Of a stretch of 64,000 bases of DNA, positions 1-8,859 are shown piece by piece. The stretch's first letter is position 1, and each line of letters opens with the position of its first letter. Source of the stretch: an uncultured Oscillospiraceae bacterium (GTDB lineage: Bacteria > Bacillota > Clostridia > Oscillospirales > Oscillospiraceae); NCBI GenBank assembly GCA_947629915.1, contig CANRFN010000008.1:1-64000 (forward strand), written 5' to 3'. A program made the translations under genes and the position numbers. The notes beneath the pieces were generated by a model. It searched no databases. It saw nothing but the letters and a program-made list of their open reading frames with translations, and was not told where the DNA came from.

Positions 1-38
1 CAATCGCCATATTGGAGGGGCAATTTTGAGAACTTTTT

Positions 39-1466
39 TCAAAAAACCATCTCCTCTATGCAGACGAGCCAGGTTTCCACAAAGGCATCCAAGGTGAGCA
101 TTCCCCTGGGCGGGATCAGAGACAGCACCAGGAACTTCACCACCTCTTCAGACATAGAAAAGCGCATATCGCCGCCAGTCTTGGGGATGACGATGCCAAT
201 GGACTTGCCGATCTTGCGGAAAAGCAGTATAGAGTCGTTCCGGGCGTTTGCGATGATCTTCTCGTCTTCCTTCTCCGCCAGCCGGTCCCGCAGTCCGTCC
301 AGTTTCTGGTAGAGATAGTGCAAAATGCTCTCCTCGTTCCTGCGGAAGGAGGCCACAGCCGCCTTCCGCATCTCCCGGTTCGCGAATTCCGGCAGATTCA
401 CATCGATCACCCAGCAGCCGCTGCTCTGCTCCGTGGCAGACACCAGGTACATCACCCGCAGCAGCTGCAGCAAAATGCCAACAGAGAGCGTCTCCATCTT
501 GTCGAAGGGGTGGGTCCGGCTAGACAGAAATGTCTTCAGTTCCGAGATGAGATAGCCATTTCGCACTTGGAATCCCTTCGGAATCATCCCCAGTTTTTTG
601 TTTGGCCACTTATCCCGCAGGGGCGGCACATCGATGGCTTTTTGCCATGTCTCTTCAATGAAATTGCACAGGAGAGAAAACTGCGGATAGCTCTGGATCA
701 TCTGCCTGAGCAGATTCTCCAACGGCTTGGCTTCCTCCGGACAGTCCTGTAAAGCGTCCAACAGATGCAGATAGTACACCTCGCCACCCCGTGCCATGTA
801 GGTATAACGGAGGTAGTCGAAGGCATTGTCTATCTGCTCTGCTTTCTCTGCGTCATTCAAGTTAAAGTCGAAGCTGCGCAATTTCTTTACGCCCATGCTC
901 TCCGGCAGGATCACCTCGGAGCACACAGGCAGCATGTTCTGGTCAAACCAGGAGCGATTCTCCGTCACGGCCCGGAAACCACCCAGGAGCCGCTGCAGGA
1001 TCAGAACGGTCTCCCGTTTGCTGCTGGCACTATTCCCGCTGATCTGCCCCTGAATCACCTTCAGACAGTACTCATATGCATCCTGATCCACCTTCGCTTT
1101 GCCGCTGAGCTTGCTCTTGGGAAAGAAGATAAACCGCTTCAGCCCCATTCTGGACCGGGCACGGTATGTCACCGGGTACTTCCGCACATCCTCACTCACA
1201 GGAAAATAGTCTTCTCCCAGAGATTTACTCAACTCGCCGATTTCCTTCGGTGAAATCGCCACCTGTAGAAACTCAATGAGATACTCGTATCGGGTCTGGC
1301 TATCCTGGATCCGGTGTCCAAACAGATAGCTCTGCAGCGGCGGCTTGCGGCTTCCGATCTCGTTGGTCTCATAATAAGATGGTATCAGTTTCAAAGTACT
1401 TCCTCCCTCACTGTGAGATACGAGGTCTTCCTCATCCCAGGGACAGCTTTCCGCCATCTTTGTCAA
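39..1466 (-). CDS. Uncharacterised 475-aa protein, possible DptG/SspG-position restriction partner
   Basis: I do not recognise a named domain. The protein is soluble, mostly helical in composition, without signal peptide or membrane segments, and no nuclease or ATPase motif is obvious. Its start overlaps the end of the upstream DptF-like ATPase by 35 nt (ATG at 1466; a second ATG at 1457 is possible), so translation is probably coupled and the gene is the sixth of the Ssp-like operon. In Dnd and Ssp islands the ATPase DptF is usually followed by a DptG-like protein of about 400-450 aa and then a DptH-like helicase; size and position fit a DptG role, but this is inference from context only. 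Only 38 bases remain to the window edge, so any third restriction gene lies outside. Confidence 0.5.
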   Translation of the reverse strand: MTKMAESCPWDEEDLVSHSEGGSTLKLIPSYYETNEIGSRKPPLQSYLFGHRIQDSQTRYEYLIEFLQVAISPKEIGELSKSLGEDYFPVSEDVRKYPVTYRARSRMGLKRFIFFPKSKLSGKAKVDQDAYEYCLKVIQGQISGNSASSKRETVLILQRLLGGFRAVTENRSWFDQNMLPVCSEVILPESMGVKKLRSFDFNLNDAEKAEQIDNAFDYLRYTYMARGGEVYYLHLLDALQDCPEEAKPLENLLRQMIQSYPQFSLLCNFIEETWQKAIDVPPLRDKWPNKKLGMIPKGFQVRNGYLISELKTFLSSRTHPFDKMETLSVGILLQLLRVMYLVSATEQSSGCWVIDVNLPEFANREMRKAAVASFRRNEESILHYLYQKLDGLRDRLAEKEDEKIIANARNDSILLFRKIGKSIGIVIPKTGGDMRFSMSEEVVKFLVLSLIPPRGMLTLDAFVETWLVCIEEMVF

Positions 1467-3189
1467 TGGCGTACCTCTTTTTGTCCACGCCGCCTGTGGT
1501 GCTCACCAGGACCAGCAGCTCATCTTCCTGGACGTCCTCATCCCGGAACTTGGCCAGCAGCAGTGCCTCCAGGCGGGCAATCCCGTGGGTGAGCGCAGGA
1601 CTGTAAGACCACTCCACGCTGCCGCTGATCTGGTCTGCGAAGTAGTGCAGCATCGGCAGTGTGATCTCAAACTGGTCCGATTGCCGGCTGCCCAGATTCA
1701 GAACAATCCGCCGGCGGACCTCCATGTCTTCAAATACGCTCATACAGTTGGGCGTCTCCACCTTGAGTTTGCTCTTGGGCACCAAAGCCAAAACCAGGAG
1801 GACGCTCTGGGGCTGATCTCCGCCTCTCCGCAGTGTGAGGGGTAAGGGCTCTCCGCTTGGCGGCATCGTCCCCACGTTCTTGATGTACATCGCCTTGAAG
1901 AGCCTGTCCCGGATCTCCTTGGCCGTAGAATCCGGCGAATTCTTGCCGGTGATCACACTCTGGTACAGGGCAAAGCCCTCACCAAAGGCCTGATCCAGCA
2001 CATCTTCTTTCCTCTCTACCTTGCCGAAGAGATACCAGAACCGCCGGACTGCCTTGCGGAAGTTGCCCTCGTCCTGTCTGGCAGCAGCGGTTTCATCTTC
2101 CGGGCTGCGGTAGTACTTTTTGCGCTTGCGGTATGCCCGGCTCAGCAGGACGCTCAGGCTCTCCGGGAAGCAGTTGTAGTCCCGATTTACAAAGAGGGTG
2201 TAGTCATTCTGCAGTGCCAGGCCATCCAGGTGCAGCTGACGCAGCTGTACAATTCCCTCAATCTGTCCGGCGTCCCGCACCGGGCTGATGCCCTCATAGC
2301 CGAAGAAGCGGTTGGCAAAGTGGAAGTTGAAAAGCGGCTCTGCCCACTTTTTGCGCTTTACCACCTCGCAGGTCAGGCCTGCGGTCAGGGCGTAGGTGAT
2401 GTGGGAGATCATCTGCCGGATGGTGAGTCGGTGGTCATAGGCGTAGAGATAGCGGTAAAACCCCTCTACAAACACCATCACCCGATCAAAGTAAGTGGTC
2501 ACCGTTTGGACATTGTTCCAGATTGGGCAGACATCCGCCTTTTCGCAGCTGCAGCAGGGCGTCCAGAGTTCCTTGTCCAGGATACGCTCCAAGATTCTCC
2601 CAGCGAAGACCACATTGTCGATCCGGGCAATGTTCACCACCCAGAAGCGGTAGCCCTCCAGTTCCCGCTCCTGTTCCTCGCTGGTATCCATCCACTGCAG
2701 CACCTGGGATTGGAGCTTTGTCCTGTCCTCGCCGGTGAAGTTCTCGTTTCTCTTCTCCGCCAGGTGCTGGAATGCAGACAGCAGCGGTCCGGTATTGCTG
2801 ATCAAGAGGCTGCTCTTGCCCTTTTGCGGTGCAGTCAGGGCCTTTTCCAGCACCTCCTGCTGCTTGCCTTCCGGAATCTCGCTCATGTCCTTCACATAGT
2901 AGAAGTTCGGGTACTCCTTCTCAACGGCCAGGCCCTCCTGCTCCTGCAGCAGCCCCAGATCCCGGAGCACCTGAACCAGGATACTGGTCTTGCCATCTCC
3001 TGCGTGCCCCGTCAGGATAAAAGCTTGGTGATCGTGCTTCCGCACACAATCAGCGATATGGCTTCCAAGCTTCCGATCCACTTTCACTTTGTTATAGTAG
3101 GCACTGCAGACCTGCTTTTCTGCCAGGGACCCTGTGGTATCGCCGCTGGCAGAGCTGAACGAGTTCAGATACGCCACAAAGTCGTTCAT
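1432..3189 (-). CDS. DptF-like P-loop ATPase, phosphorothioation-dependent restriction candidate
   Basis: A 585-aa protein with a Walker A motif GHAGDGKTS at residues 61-69, directly after an N-terminal helical segment, and a cysteine cluster around residues 212-221 (CCSC followed by VCPIW) that could bind zinc. This layout, an N-terminal P-loop with GDGK and a mid-protein Cys motif followed by a long helical C-terminus, resembles DptF, the ATPase of the DptFGH restriction complex that acts on DNA lacking phosphorothioate. The start ATG at 3189 overlaps the stop of the cysteine desulfurase gene by 4 nt, so it is co-translated with the modification genes. Substrate and partners are inferred from the operon. 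It could equally be a generic defence-island ATPase. Confidence 0.6.
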   Translation of the reverse strand: MNDFVAYLNSFSSASGDTTGSLAEKQVCSAYYNKVKVDRKLGSHIADCVRKHDHQAFILTGHAGDGKTSILVQVLRDLGLLQEQEGLAVEKEYPNFYYVKDMSEIPEGKQQEVLEKALTAPQKGKSSLLISNTGPLLSAFQHLAEKRNENFTGEDRTKLQSQVLQWMDTSEEQERELEGYRFWVVNIARIDNVVFAGRILERILDKELWTPCCSCEKADVCPIWNNVQTVTTYFDRVMVFVEGFYRYLYAYDHRLTIRQMISHITYALTAGLTCEVVKRKKWAEPLFNFHFANRFFGYEGISPVRDAGQIEGIVQLRQLHLDGLALQNDYTLFVNRDYNCFPESLSVLLSRAYRKRKKYYRSPEDETAAARQDEGNFRKAVRRFWYLFGKVERKEDVLDQAFGEGFALYQSVITGKNSPDSTAKEIRDRLFKAMYIKNVGTMPPSGEPLPLTLRRGGDQPQSVLLVLALVPKSKLKVETPNCMSVFEDMEVRRRIVLNLGSRQSDQFEITLPMLHYFADQISGSVEWSYSPALTHGIARLEALLLAKFRDEDVQEDELLVLVSTTGGVDKKRYAIDKDGGKLSLG

Positions 3190-4349
3190 CTTTCTGCCCC
3201 CTCCTTCTCAAGTTCAGCCACCGCCCAAACCAACGCATCCACATCGCGCTCTGTGGAAAAGTAGCTCAAGCTGGCCCGCACCGTGCCCAATGTCTCTCGG
3301 GTACCCAAAAAGTCATGGATGTACGGGGCACAGTGATAGCCCGTCCGCACAGCGATGCCGTAGTCCCCGTCCAGGATAACACCCACCTCGTCCGGCTCAT
3401 AGCCGTGGATGTTGAAGGAGAGGATCCCGGCCTGCTGAATTTCAGCGTCCGGCGTGTAAAGTACAATTCCTTCCCGCTGTAGGCCATCTTTCATCTGCTG
3501 TAGCAAGGCCCGCTCGTGGCCTGCAATGGTGTGGATCCCTGTCTCTTTCAGCCAACCTAGAGATGCCCCCAGGCTGGCAATGGCGATCACGTTGTGGCTT
3601 CCCGGCTCAAACCCCATCGGCTGTCGCTCAGACATAGCGAGCTGCAGGGAATCAGACCCCGTACCGCCGGCCAGCATCGGTTTCAATGCAACATTTCCGC
3701 TTCGAATCCATCCGCCCACGCCCCAGGAGCCGTAGAGGCTCTTGTGGCCGGCGAAGAGGAGAAAGTCTATAGCAGTATCCCGGAGTGAGATGTCCAGAAG
3801 CCCCAGGGATTGTGAGCCGTCTACCACCACCACAGCGCCAAAAGACTTGGCCATAGCGGCTATCTTCTCAACCGGCAGCACCGTGCCGGTAACATTGCTC
3901 ACATGGTCTAAGAATACGTAGTCCGGCGGTGCAGTGAGAAACATCCTCTGGGTCGCAGCTGCATCCCAGGCGTGGGTCTCCGGCATAAAAGGAATCCAAT
4001 GCTCCCGGGAGCCTGTCTTCACACACATCCGGTGCAGCGGTCTCGCCACTGCATTGTGGGCAAACGGGGTGAGGTAGACATTCTTTGGTCCATCCCAATT
4101 CAGCCCCAGGATGACCGCATTCGCCGCATAGGTGGCAGATGGTGTAAAAACCACCCGATCGGCATCCGGTACATCCACAAACTGCGCCATAGCAGTGCGG
4201 GTGTCCTCAATGATCTGAGAGGCCTTTGCCGCCATGGCATACCCGCCTCTTCCCGCATTGAATGGGATATTGCGCTGTACCCAATCCACCGTCTCCCAGA
4301 CCACATCCGGCTTGGGATAGGTGGTGGCTGCGTTGTCCAGATAGATCAT
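3186..4349 (-). CDS. sspA: Cysteine desulfurase, SspA/DndA-like
   Basis: A 387-aa PLP-dependent class V aminotransferase. It would take sulfur from L-cysteine, giving alanine and an enzyme persulfide for the PP-loop sulfur-transfer enzyme of the same operon. Visible signatures are the N-terminal YLDNAATT, the PLP lysine K203 in AGHKSLYG, and the persulfide cysteine C340 in VRTGYHCAP, a short SufS-like loop. The open frame extends to a TTG at 4364 overlapping the upstream stop, but the ATG at 4349 preceded by GAGGGGTGGGG is the better start. Finding it between the sspC-like and DptF-like genes, rather than recruited from the housekeeping isc/suf set, supports a dedicated DNA-sulfur role. The fold assignment is sure; the pathway is inferred. 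Confidence 0.85.
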   Translation of the reverse strand: MIYLDNAATTYPKPDVVWETVDWVQRNIPFNAGRGGYAMAAKASQIIEDTRTAMAQFVDVPDADRVVFTPSATYAANAVILGLNWDGPKNVYLTPFAHNAVARPLHRMCVKTGSREHWIPFMPETHAWDAAATQRMFLTAPPDYVFLDHVSNVTGTVLPVEKIAAMAKSFGAVVVVDGSQSLGLLDISLRDTAIDFLLFAGHKSLYGSWGVGGWIRSGNVALKPMLAGGTGSDSLQLAMSERQPMGFEPGSHNVIAIASLGASLGWLKETGIHTIAGHERALLQQMKDGLQREGIVLYTPDAEIQQAGILSFNIHGYEPDEVGVILDGDYGIAVRTGYHCAPYIHDFLGTRETLGTVRASLSYFSTERDVDALVWAVAELEKEGAER

Positions 4350-4360
4350 GCCCCCACCCC

Positions 4361-7300
4361 TCAATTCGAGACGTATGTAATCAGCTTGGCCAGAATGGCC
4401 ATACGCTCATCTGCCGGAATGGATTCGTTGTACTCCTCGAAGGTGTCCAGCAGATTGCGCAGCATGGTATTCCCCAGTGGGGAGATACTCCTGGTGCGCA
4501 CAGACCGGTCTAACATCGTGTCGCCGATCTGTAGCGTGATCTTCCCGTCCCATTCTGTGTCCGCACCAGTCGGCACTGCTTTGATGGAGGCAACTTGAGA
4601 CAGGGCCTCTTCCAGTGCAGTGAGATATCCCTGGCACAGCGTGTCGTTCCAGTCCTCCATGCGCACACCCACACACGCCTGGATCAACTCGTCCAGGATC
4701 TGATCAGGTGAGAGCGCACTTGCCTTCTTCCCGAGCTCTACAAGTTTGAGGTTTCTGCGGTCGTTGACCCGAGACAGCAGCTGCTGCGGCAGTCTTTCAT
4801 ACCAGGCTGAGACAGCATCGCTCAGTGTCTCCGCTCCCTCAGGGCAGAAGATCTGGATGGTACGTGATGTCATCTCCTGCCGCAGTCTGGGCATATGGTT
4901 GTCCAGTGTCTCCCGGATGTGGCCAATCCTGCAGACAGAATCCGCCACATCTGTTCCGCAGTGCATCCACTTCCCCACCAGCAAGTCTCTGGCGTTGACC
5001 TCAAACTTCAGGAGATCCCTGCGCAGGGAGAGCACGTCCTCTGGGATGTTCTCCATAGAGCCGTTGCAATAGCTCTTGGTACAGCGCTGCGTGTAGCGCG
5101 GCAGGGCGCGAACCCACTGCTGCATGGCGCTTAGAACCCCATACACCAAGCTTGTACCAGCCTGGCCGCCAGATCCCTTGTTTTGGTCCCGGAAGAGTTC
5201 CTTTAAGCCCTGGAGAAAGGCCATCCGATCTTCCGCACCGCTCTCCACCAGGAGGCTGTATTCGTCTGGCCTTCTGTTGATGTCCCGCAGTGTATCCGCG
5301 CTGGACGGGACCTCCTTGGTCTTGAAGTAGAACACCACATCTTCCATGCGGTCTCGCATCACATAGGCGATCAGCAGTGGGATCACACCCAGCCGAACGC
5401 CGTACGGCGGCCGCTGCAAAACGGCATAAAGCTGCTGAAAACTCCGCTGTTTCCCCTCACAGGAGCGGACAAAGGTGCGGATTTCCTCCAGGACACGGTT
5501 TAATCCGTCATCTGATGAGGTCTCTGCAGCGTTGAGGCCAGTCCGAACATAGGCAGAGCGGAAGATACTCACCTCGGGGCCGTACCCTGGCGGCACCGGG
5601 ATGGGCTTCTCCCCCACAAACTCCATCACCCACTTGACAGCGAGATCGCGCCCCTTGCCGTTCTGGGCATTCAGAACGTTCTTGTTCACCATCTCGTTGT
5701 TGATGACCGGCGTGCAGCAGAACAGCTTACTGCACACCGAAGATGCCAGCCGACAGAGGTCCATTCTTCTTGCCACCTTGGCCGGACCGTCACAGTTGGA
5801 GAATCTGCTGTGCACGCTCTCCGCTGCAAACATCTGCTGCGCAATGGTCTGAAGCTGCCGGCGCAGGTCCTCCGCATACAGGGCCAGTTCCTCGTAGGTG
5901 TGTGCATCCGCCTTGTTGTCCGGCAATTGCATCAGCTGTACCGCTGCGACATACCGCCTGATCAGTTCCGTCCGGGTAAACAGCATGTCGGAGCGGGCCA
6001 CGATGATCTGCGGCGCCCCGGCAAAACTGGCGACTTTCTGTTCCACGGACTCTGCCGTATCCTCTGTGGTCTCAATGAGGTAGACCACCATGCCGTCAGT
6101 GCTGCAGGTGGCCAGCAGTTCCTCTGGAGTCTGGTAGGTGAGAAAGAGCTCCCGCTCCATGAACACCTCCTGGAAGGAGCGCAGGATGCAGAAGGTATCG
6201 TTGTACTCCCGGGGAAGAACCGGTCCCCACTCACACACATCGTTCAGCACGCTGCTCTCCGAGACCCGGCTGATCTTAGTGCTGACGTACTCCTCCACCT
6301 TCTTCTGCACATCGATACCGTTGGCAGTGAGCATCACATACACAGCGTTATCCCGGTGCAGGAGGACATGCCGCCGCAGCAGACCGCTGATTCCCCGTTG
6401 GAAGGCCTCGTCAGACATCCATAGAGCAGCTTTGATGGCATCCTGCGTTGCCTTCAGTCCATCGTCTCCGATCATGTTGAAGAGGGCGATGACCTTCAAG
6501 ATCGCCCTTTCCTCCGGCTGTGTCGTCTGCCGAAGCGCGGAGTCCGCTTTTGCCCAGGCCGTGTGGACCCTGGCGTTGAAAACCTCCTTCTGGAAAAGCG
6601 AGCTGAAGTAGTCGTAAATCTCATCGGCGGTGAGAAGATCCAGGTGCTCCCGCGATGCCTTGAGGAAGGTCACCAGGGAATGCGGCTCCTCCTGGGTCAG
6701 GAACGTGAAGAGCGAGCGCTCATTCTGTCCAACGAGCTCACAGATCTGGAGAAGGCAATAGGCGCTCAGAGGTGCAATGGGAAAGCAGCCCTCCGCCAGC
6801 TTCTTCTCAAAGATCTCCTGCTCCATCTCCTGGAACACCCCGGGGATGACCGCATGGCGAATTGCGCGAAAATCTGCGGTATGCGTCTCCATCAATTCGG
6901 GGAACTTCGGTCCCTTATGAATGGCATTGGAGATCAGCTCGTAGCTGTGCTCCGAGGATGCGACAAAGTAGACCTTCTTGAATCTGCCTTCAATGGTCTT
7001 GAAGCTGTCTGAAGCGCTGTAGTCCGTGATCTCCCTGTGGGTGATGCAGGTGAAGTGGATCTGCTCTTTTCCGCTCCGCACTGCGGCCTCCGCCAGGTCC
7101 TGGATCACCTTGAACTCCAGTCTCCGGCTGGAGTCTGCACTGGCCTCCAGGAACTTGCTGAACTCGTCAAACACGATGTGAACGCCGCAATACACTGTCT
7201 TCTCCGCCAGCGCATGGGCTACCGCTGTATAGATCTGAACTGCATCGGCATCGCTCAGCGGGTGAAAGCGCATTCCGGCAGCCACCTTCGGATAGCAGCG

Positions 7301-7951
7301 GCAGAACTGCTCATAGCAGGCTTGGTCAAAGCGTTTCAGGCCGATCTGCAGCTGTTCAATGGTCTGCTTTTCATCGGCCAGCGCCCGGGCAAAGGCAGCC
7401 TTTGCCTCCGGCAAGGACTGCTCCCAGGTGTCCAGCACGGACAGGGCCGCGTCAAAGTAGGTGTCCGGCAAAAGCGATTCCAGTCCAGCCAGATTGAGCG
7501 CATGATCCAGAGCACGCAGCAGTGCCTGACGCACATCACCCCCGCTGCAGTTCACGATCACCGGAAGCAGGCGAATCTGAGACTCCACTACCTGACCAGC
7601 CAGTGCCCCTACCTCCGGGTTGGCCTCGCGGATCTTGTCGCAGGCCTCCTCCATGGCAGTTCGTGCCACCTGTACCCGCTCAGATTCCGTCTGCAGGACG
7701 TCCATAGAGGTGAGGGCAAGCAGCTGCAGAATCAGGTGGGACTTCCCGCGGCCATACGGACCGATCAGCACGGTGGCACGGCTGCGTCCTTCCGTGTTGT
7801 AGTACACAGCGCGGAGATACTGCTCCAGGATCTGAACGGACTGCTCAGTGGGGATAAACGCCTGCACCTTGTCTATGCGGTTCAGGTCGTACTCCAGGTT
7901 GACCGAGCTCTGGAAGTTCTCGTTGACTTCAATGTAGTCTGCGTATCTCAT
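4361..7951 (-). CDS. sspC: Large SspC-like AAA/P-loop ATPase
   Basis: A 1196-aa cytoplasmic protein with Walker A GPYGRGKSHL at residues 64-73 and a probable Walker B hhVFDEF at about 260-264, followed by a long helical region with no other motif I recognise. The GPYGxGKSH form is shared with large defence ATPases such as BrxC and with SspC of phosphorothioation systems. Here the neighbours (DUF4007 gene before, cysteine desulfurase after) select SspC. In Ssp systems SspC is needed for sulfur incorporation; ATP hydrolysis probably drives or gates assembly of the modification complex on DNA. ATG at 7951 overlaps the upstream stop (ATGA), and its own stop overlaps the next frame, so the operon is fully coupled. 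Start choice is firm. Confidence 0.7.
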   Translation of the reverse strand: MRYADYIEVNENFQSSVNLEYDLNRIDKVQAFIPTEQSVQILEQYLRAVYYNTEGRSRATVLIGPYGRGKSHLILQLLALTSMDVLQTESERVQVARTAMEEACDKIREANPEVGALAGQVVESQIRLLPVIVNCSGGDVRQALLRALDHALNLAGLESLLPDTYFDAALSVLDTWEQSLPEAKAAFARALADEKQTIEQLQIGLKRFDQACYEQFCRCYPKVAAGMRFHPLSDADAVQIYTAVAHALAEKTVYCGVHIVFDEFSKFLEASADSSRRLEFKVIQDLAEAAVRSGKEQIHFTCITHREITDYSASDSFKTIEGRFKKVYFVASSEHSYELISNAIHKGPKFPELMETHTADFRAIRHAVIPGVFQEMEQEIFEKKLAEGCFPIAPLSAYCLLQICELVGQNERSLFTFLTQEEPHSLVTFLKASREHLDLLTADEIYDYFSSLFQKEVFNARVHTAWAKADSALRQTTQPEERAILKVIALFNMIGDDGLKATQDAIKAALWMSDEAFQRGISGLLRRHVLLHRDNAVYVMLTANGIDVQKKVEEYVSTKISRVSESSVLNDVCEWGPVLPREYNDTFCILRSFQEVFMERELFLTYQTPEELLATCSTDGMVVYLIETTEDTAESVEQKVASFAGAPQIIVARSDMLFTRTELIRRYVAAVQLMQLPDNKADAHTYEELALYAEDLRRQLQTIAQQMFAAESVHSRFSNCDGPAKVARRMDLCRLASSVCSKLFCCTPVINNEMVNKNVLNAQNGKGRDLAVKWVMEFVGEKPIPVPPGYGPEVSIFRSAYVRTGLNAAETSSDDGLNRVLEEIRTFVRSCEGKQRSFQQLYAVLQRPPYGVRLGVIPLLIAYVMRDRMEDVVFYFKTKEVPSSADTLRDINRRPDEYSLLVESGAEDRMAFLQGLKELFRDQNKGSGGQAGTSLVYGVLSAMQQWVRALPRYTQRCTKSYCNGSMENIPEDVLSLRRDLLKFEVNARDLLVGKWMHCGTDVADSVCRIGHIRETLDNHMPRLRQEMTSRTIQIFCPEGAETLSDAVSAWYERLPQQLLSRVNDRRNLKLVELGKKASALSPDQILDELIQACVGVRMEDWNDTLCQGYLTALEEALSQVASIKAVPTGADTEWDGKITLQIGDTMLDRSVRTRSISPLGNTMLRNLLDTFEEYNESIPADERMAILAKLITYVSN

Positions 7952-8859
7952 ATGCCCCCGACCTGTGCCTTCTCGTAGTATGTTTCCATGATCTCCATAG
8001 GCATCACGGCTTTCCGCAGATATACGGTGTCCAGGCCCGCGGTGCGGGTCAAATTGATATAGCCTGCCACCCGCAGCTGATCCAGGTATTCGTTGATCTG
8101 GTACCGGCTCAGCTGGAACACACGGCCCACATTGTTCTCCCCCTGGCAGAGCTCGCTGATGCGGACAGAGTACTTGTCCTTCGGCAGGTTGCTCACGATC
8201 ACATACAGCACGGCCAGCATGTCCAGCTTCTCCCGGGACGGTGCCGTCCGATAGATGACGTTGGATGCCCGGTTGCGCTGGAGAAGGCCGAGTTCACTCA
8301 GCGGGCAGCTCAGGTCCTCTTCCAGATTCTCTGTCTCCGCAGACCGGAGGTACATGCGGATTACACTGGAGCAGTCATCCGCCAGGGACTTCTCAGAGAA
8401 CTTCACCCCAGGGGCCAAGCGGCGCTGCAGTACATCCAGGCAGATCCTGCCCACGTCTTCCCGGGTAAACTCCATGCCCTGAAAATCGTTGAAGAACAGA
8501 TTCCACGCCGGGCACTGAGACTCATTGGACACGATCTTATAGTGCAAGAGGCAAAGGGTAAAATAGTCCTCAAAATAGCGGTCCCAGCGCTGGACGACCC
8601 CGCCAAAGTCCTCTGTTATGGCCTGGGCCCTGCTGCGTCCTCCATTGGTATAGACTTCCTTGCAAAGGCCTGTCGCCTGCAGCCAGAACCGAATGGATTT
8701 TACCATCTTGCTGCCGACACCCAGCCGCTCCATAACGTCCTCCTGGGCGAACAGCATCGGATCCTGCTCCACGCAGCGCATACCTTTCCGAAGCCATCCC
8801 TCGCGGAAGTTGAAGGACTCATTCCCCTTCAGCTTAATTTTCGAGATGCCGTCCGTCAT
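7948..8859 (-). CDS. sspB: DUF4007 protein, SspB-like DNA nickase
   Basis: A 303-aa protein whose N-terminus (residues 10-26: LKGNESFNFREGWLRKG) matches the DUF4007 opening G-x-E-x-F-x-x-R-x-x-W-L-x-K-G, followed by a helix-turn-helix-like stretch (DVMERLGVGSKMVKSI) and a second winged-helix-like region near residues 215-285. SspB, the DUF4007 member of Ssp phosphorothioation systems, nicks DNA so that one strand can receive sulfur. The histidine usually seen in GHE is asparagine here (GNE). The frame runs back to 8961 inside sspD, but the ATG at 8859, preceded by GAGGAGAGGGG, fits the family start and overlaps the sspD end by 26 nt. Domain call is good; nickase activity is by homology. Confidence 0.72.
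   Translation of the reverse strand: MTDGISKIKLKGNESFNFREGWLRKGMRCVEQDPMLFAQEDVMERLGVGSKMVKSIRFWLQATGLCKEVYTNGGRSRAQAITEDFGGVVQRWDRYFEDYFTLCLLHYKIVSNESQCPAWNLFFNDFQGMEFTREDVGRICLDVLQRRLAPGVKFSEKSLADDCSSVIRMYLRSAETENLEEDLSCPLSELGLLQRNRASNVIYRTAPSREKLDMLAVLYVIVSNLPKDKYSVRISELCQGENNVGRVFQLSRYQINEYLDQLRVAGYINLTRTAGLDTVYLRKAVMPMEIMETYYEKAQVGGI

Noticed and set aside
4361..7951. The giant ATPase as BrxC of a BREX system
   Set aside because: The Walker A form is shared, but no brxA, brxB, pglX or brxL is present; DUF4007, PP-loop and desulfurase neighbours point to Ssp.
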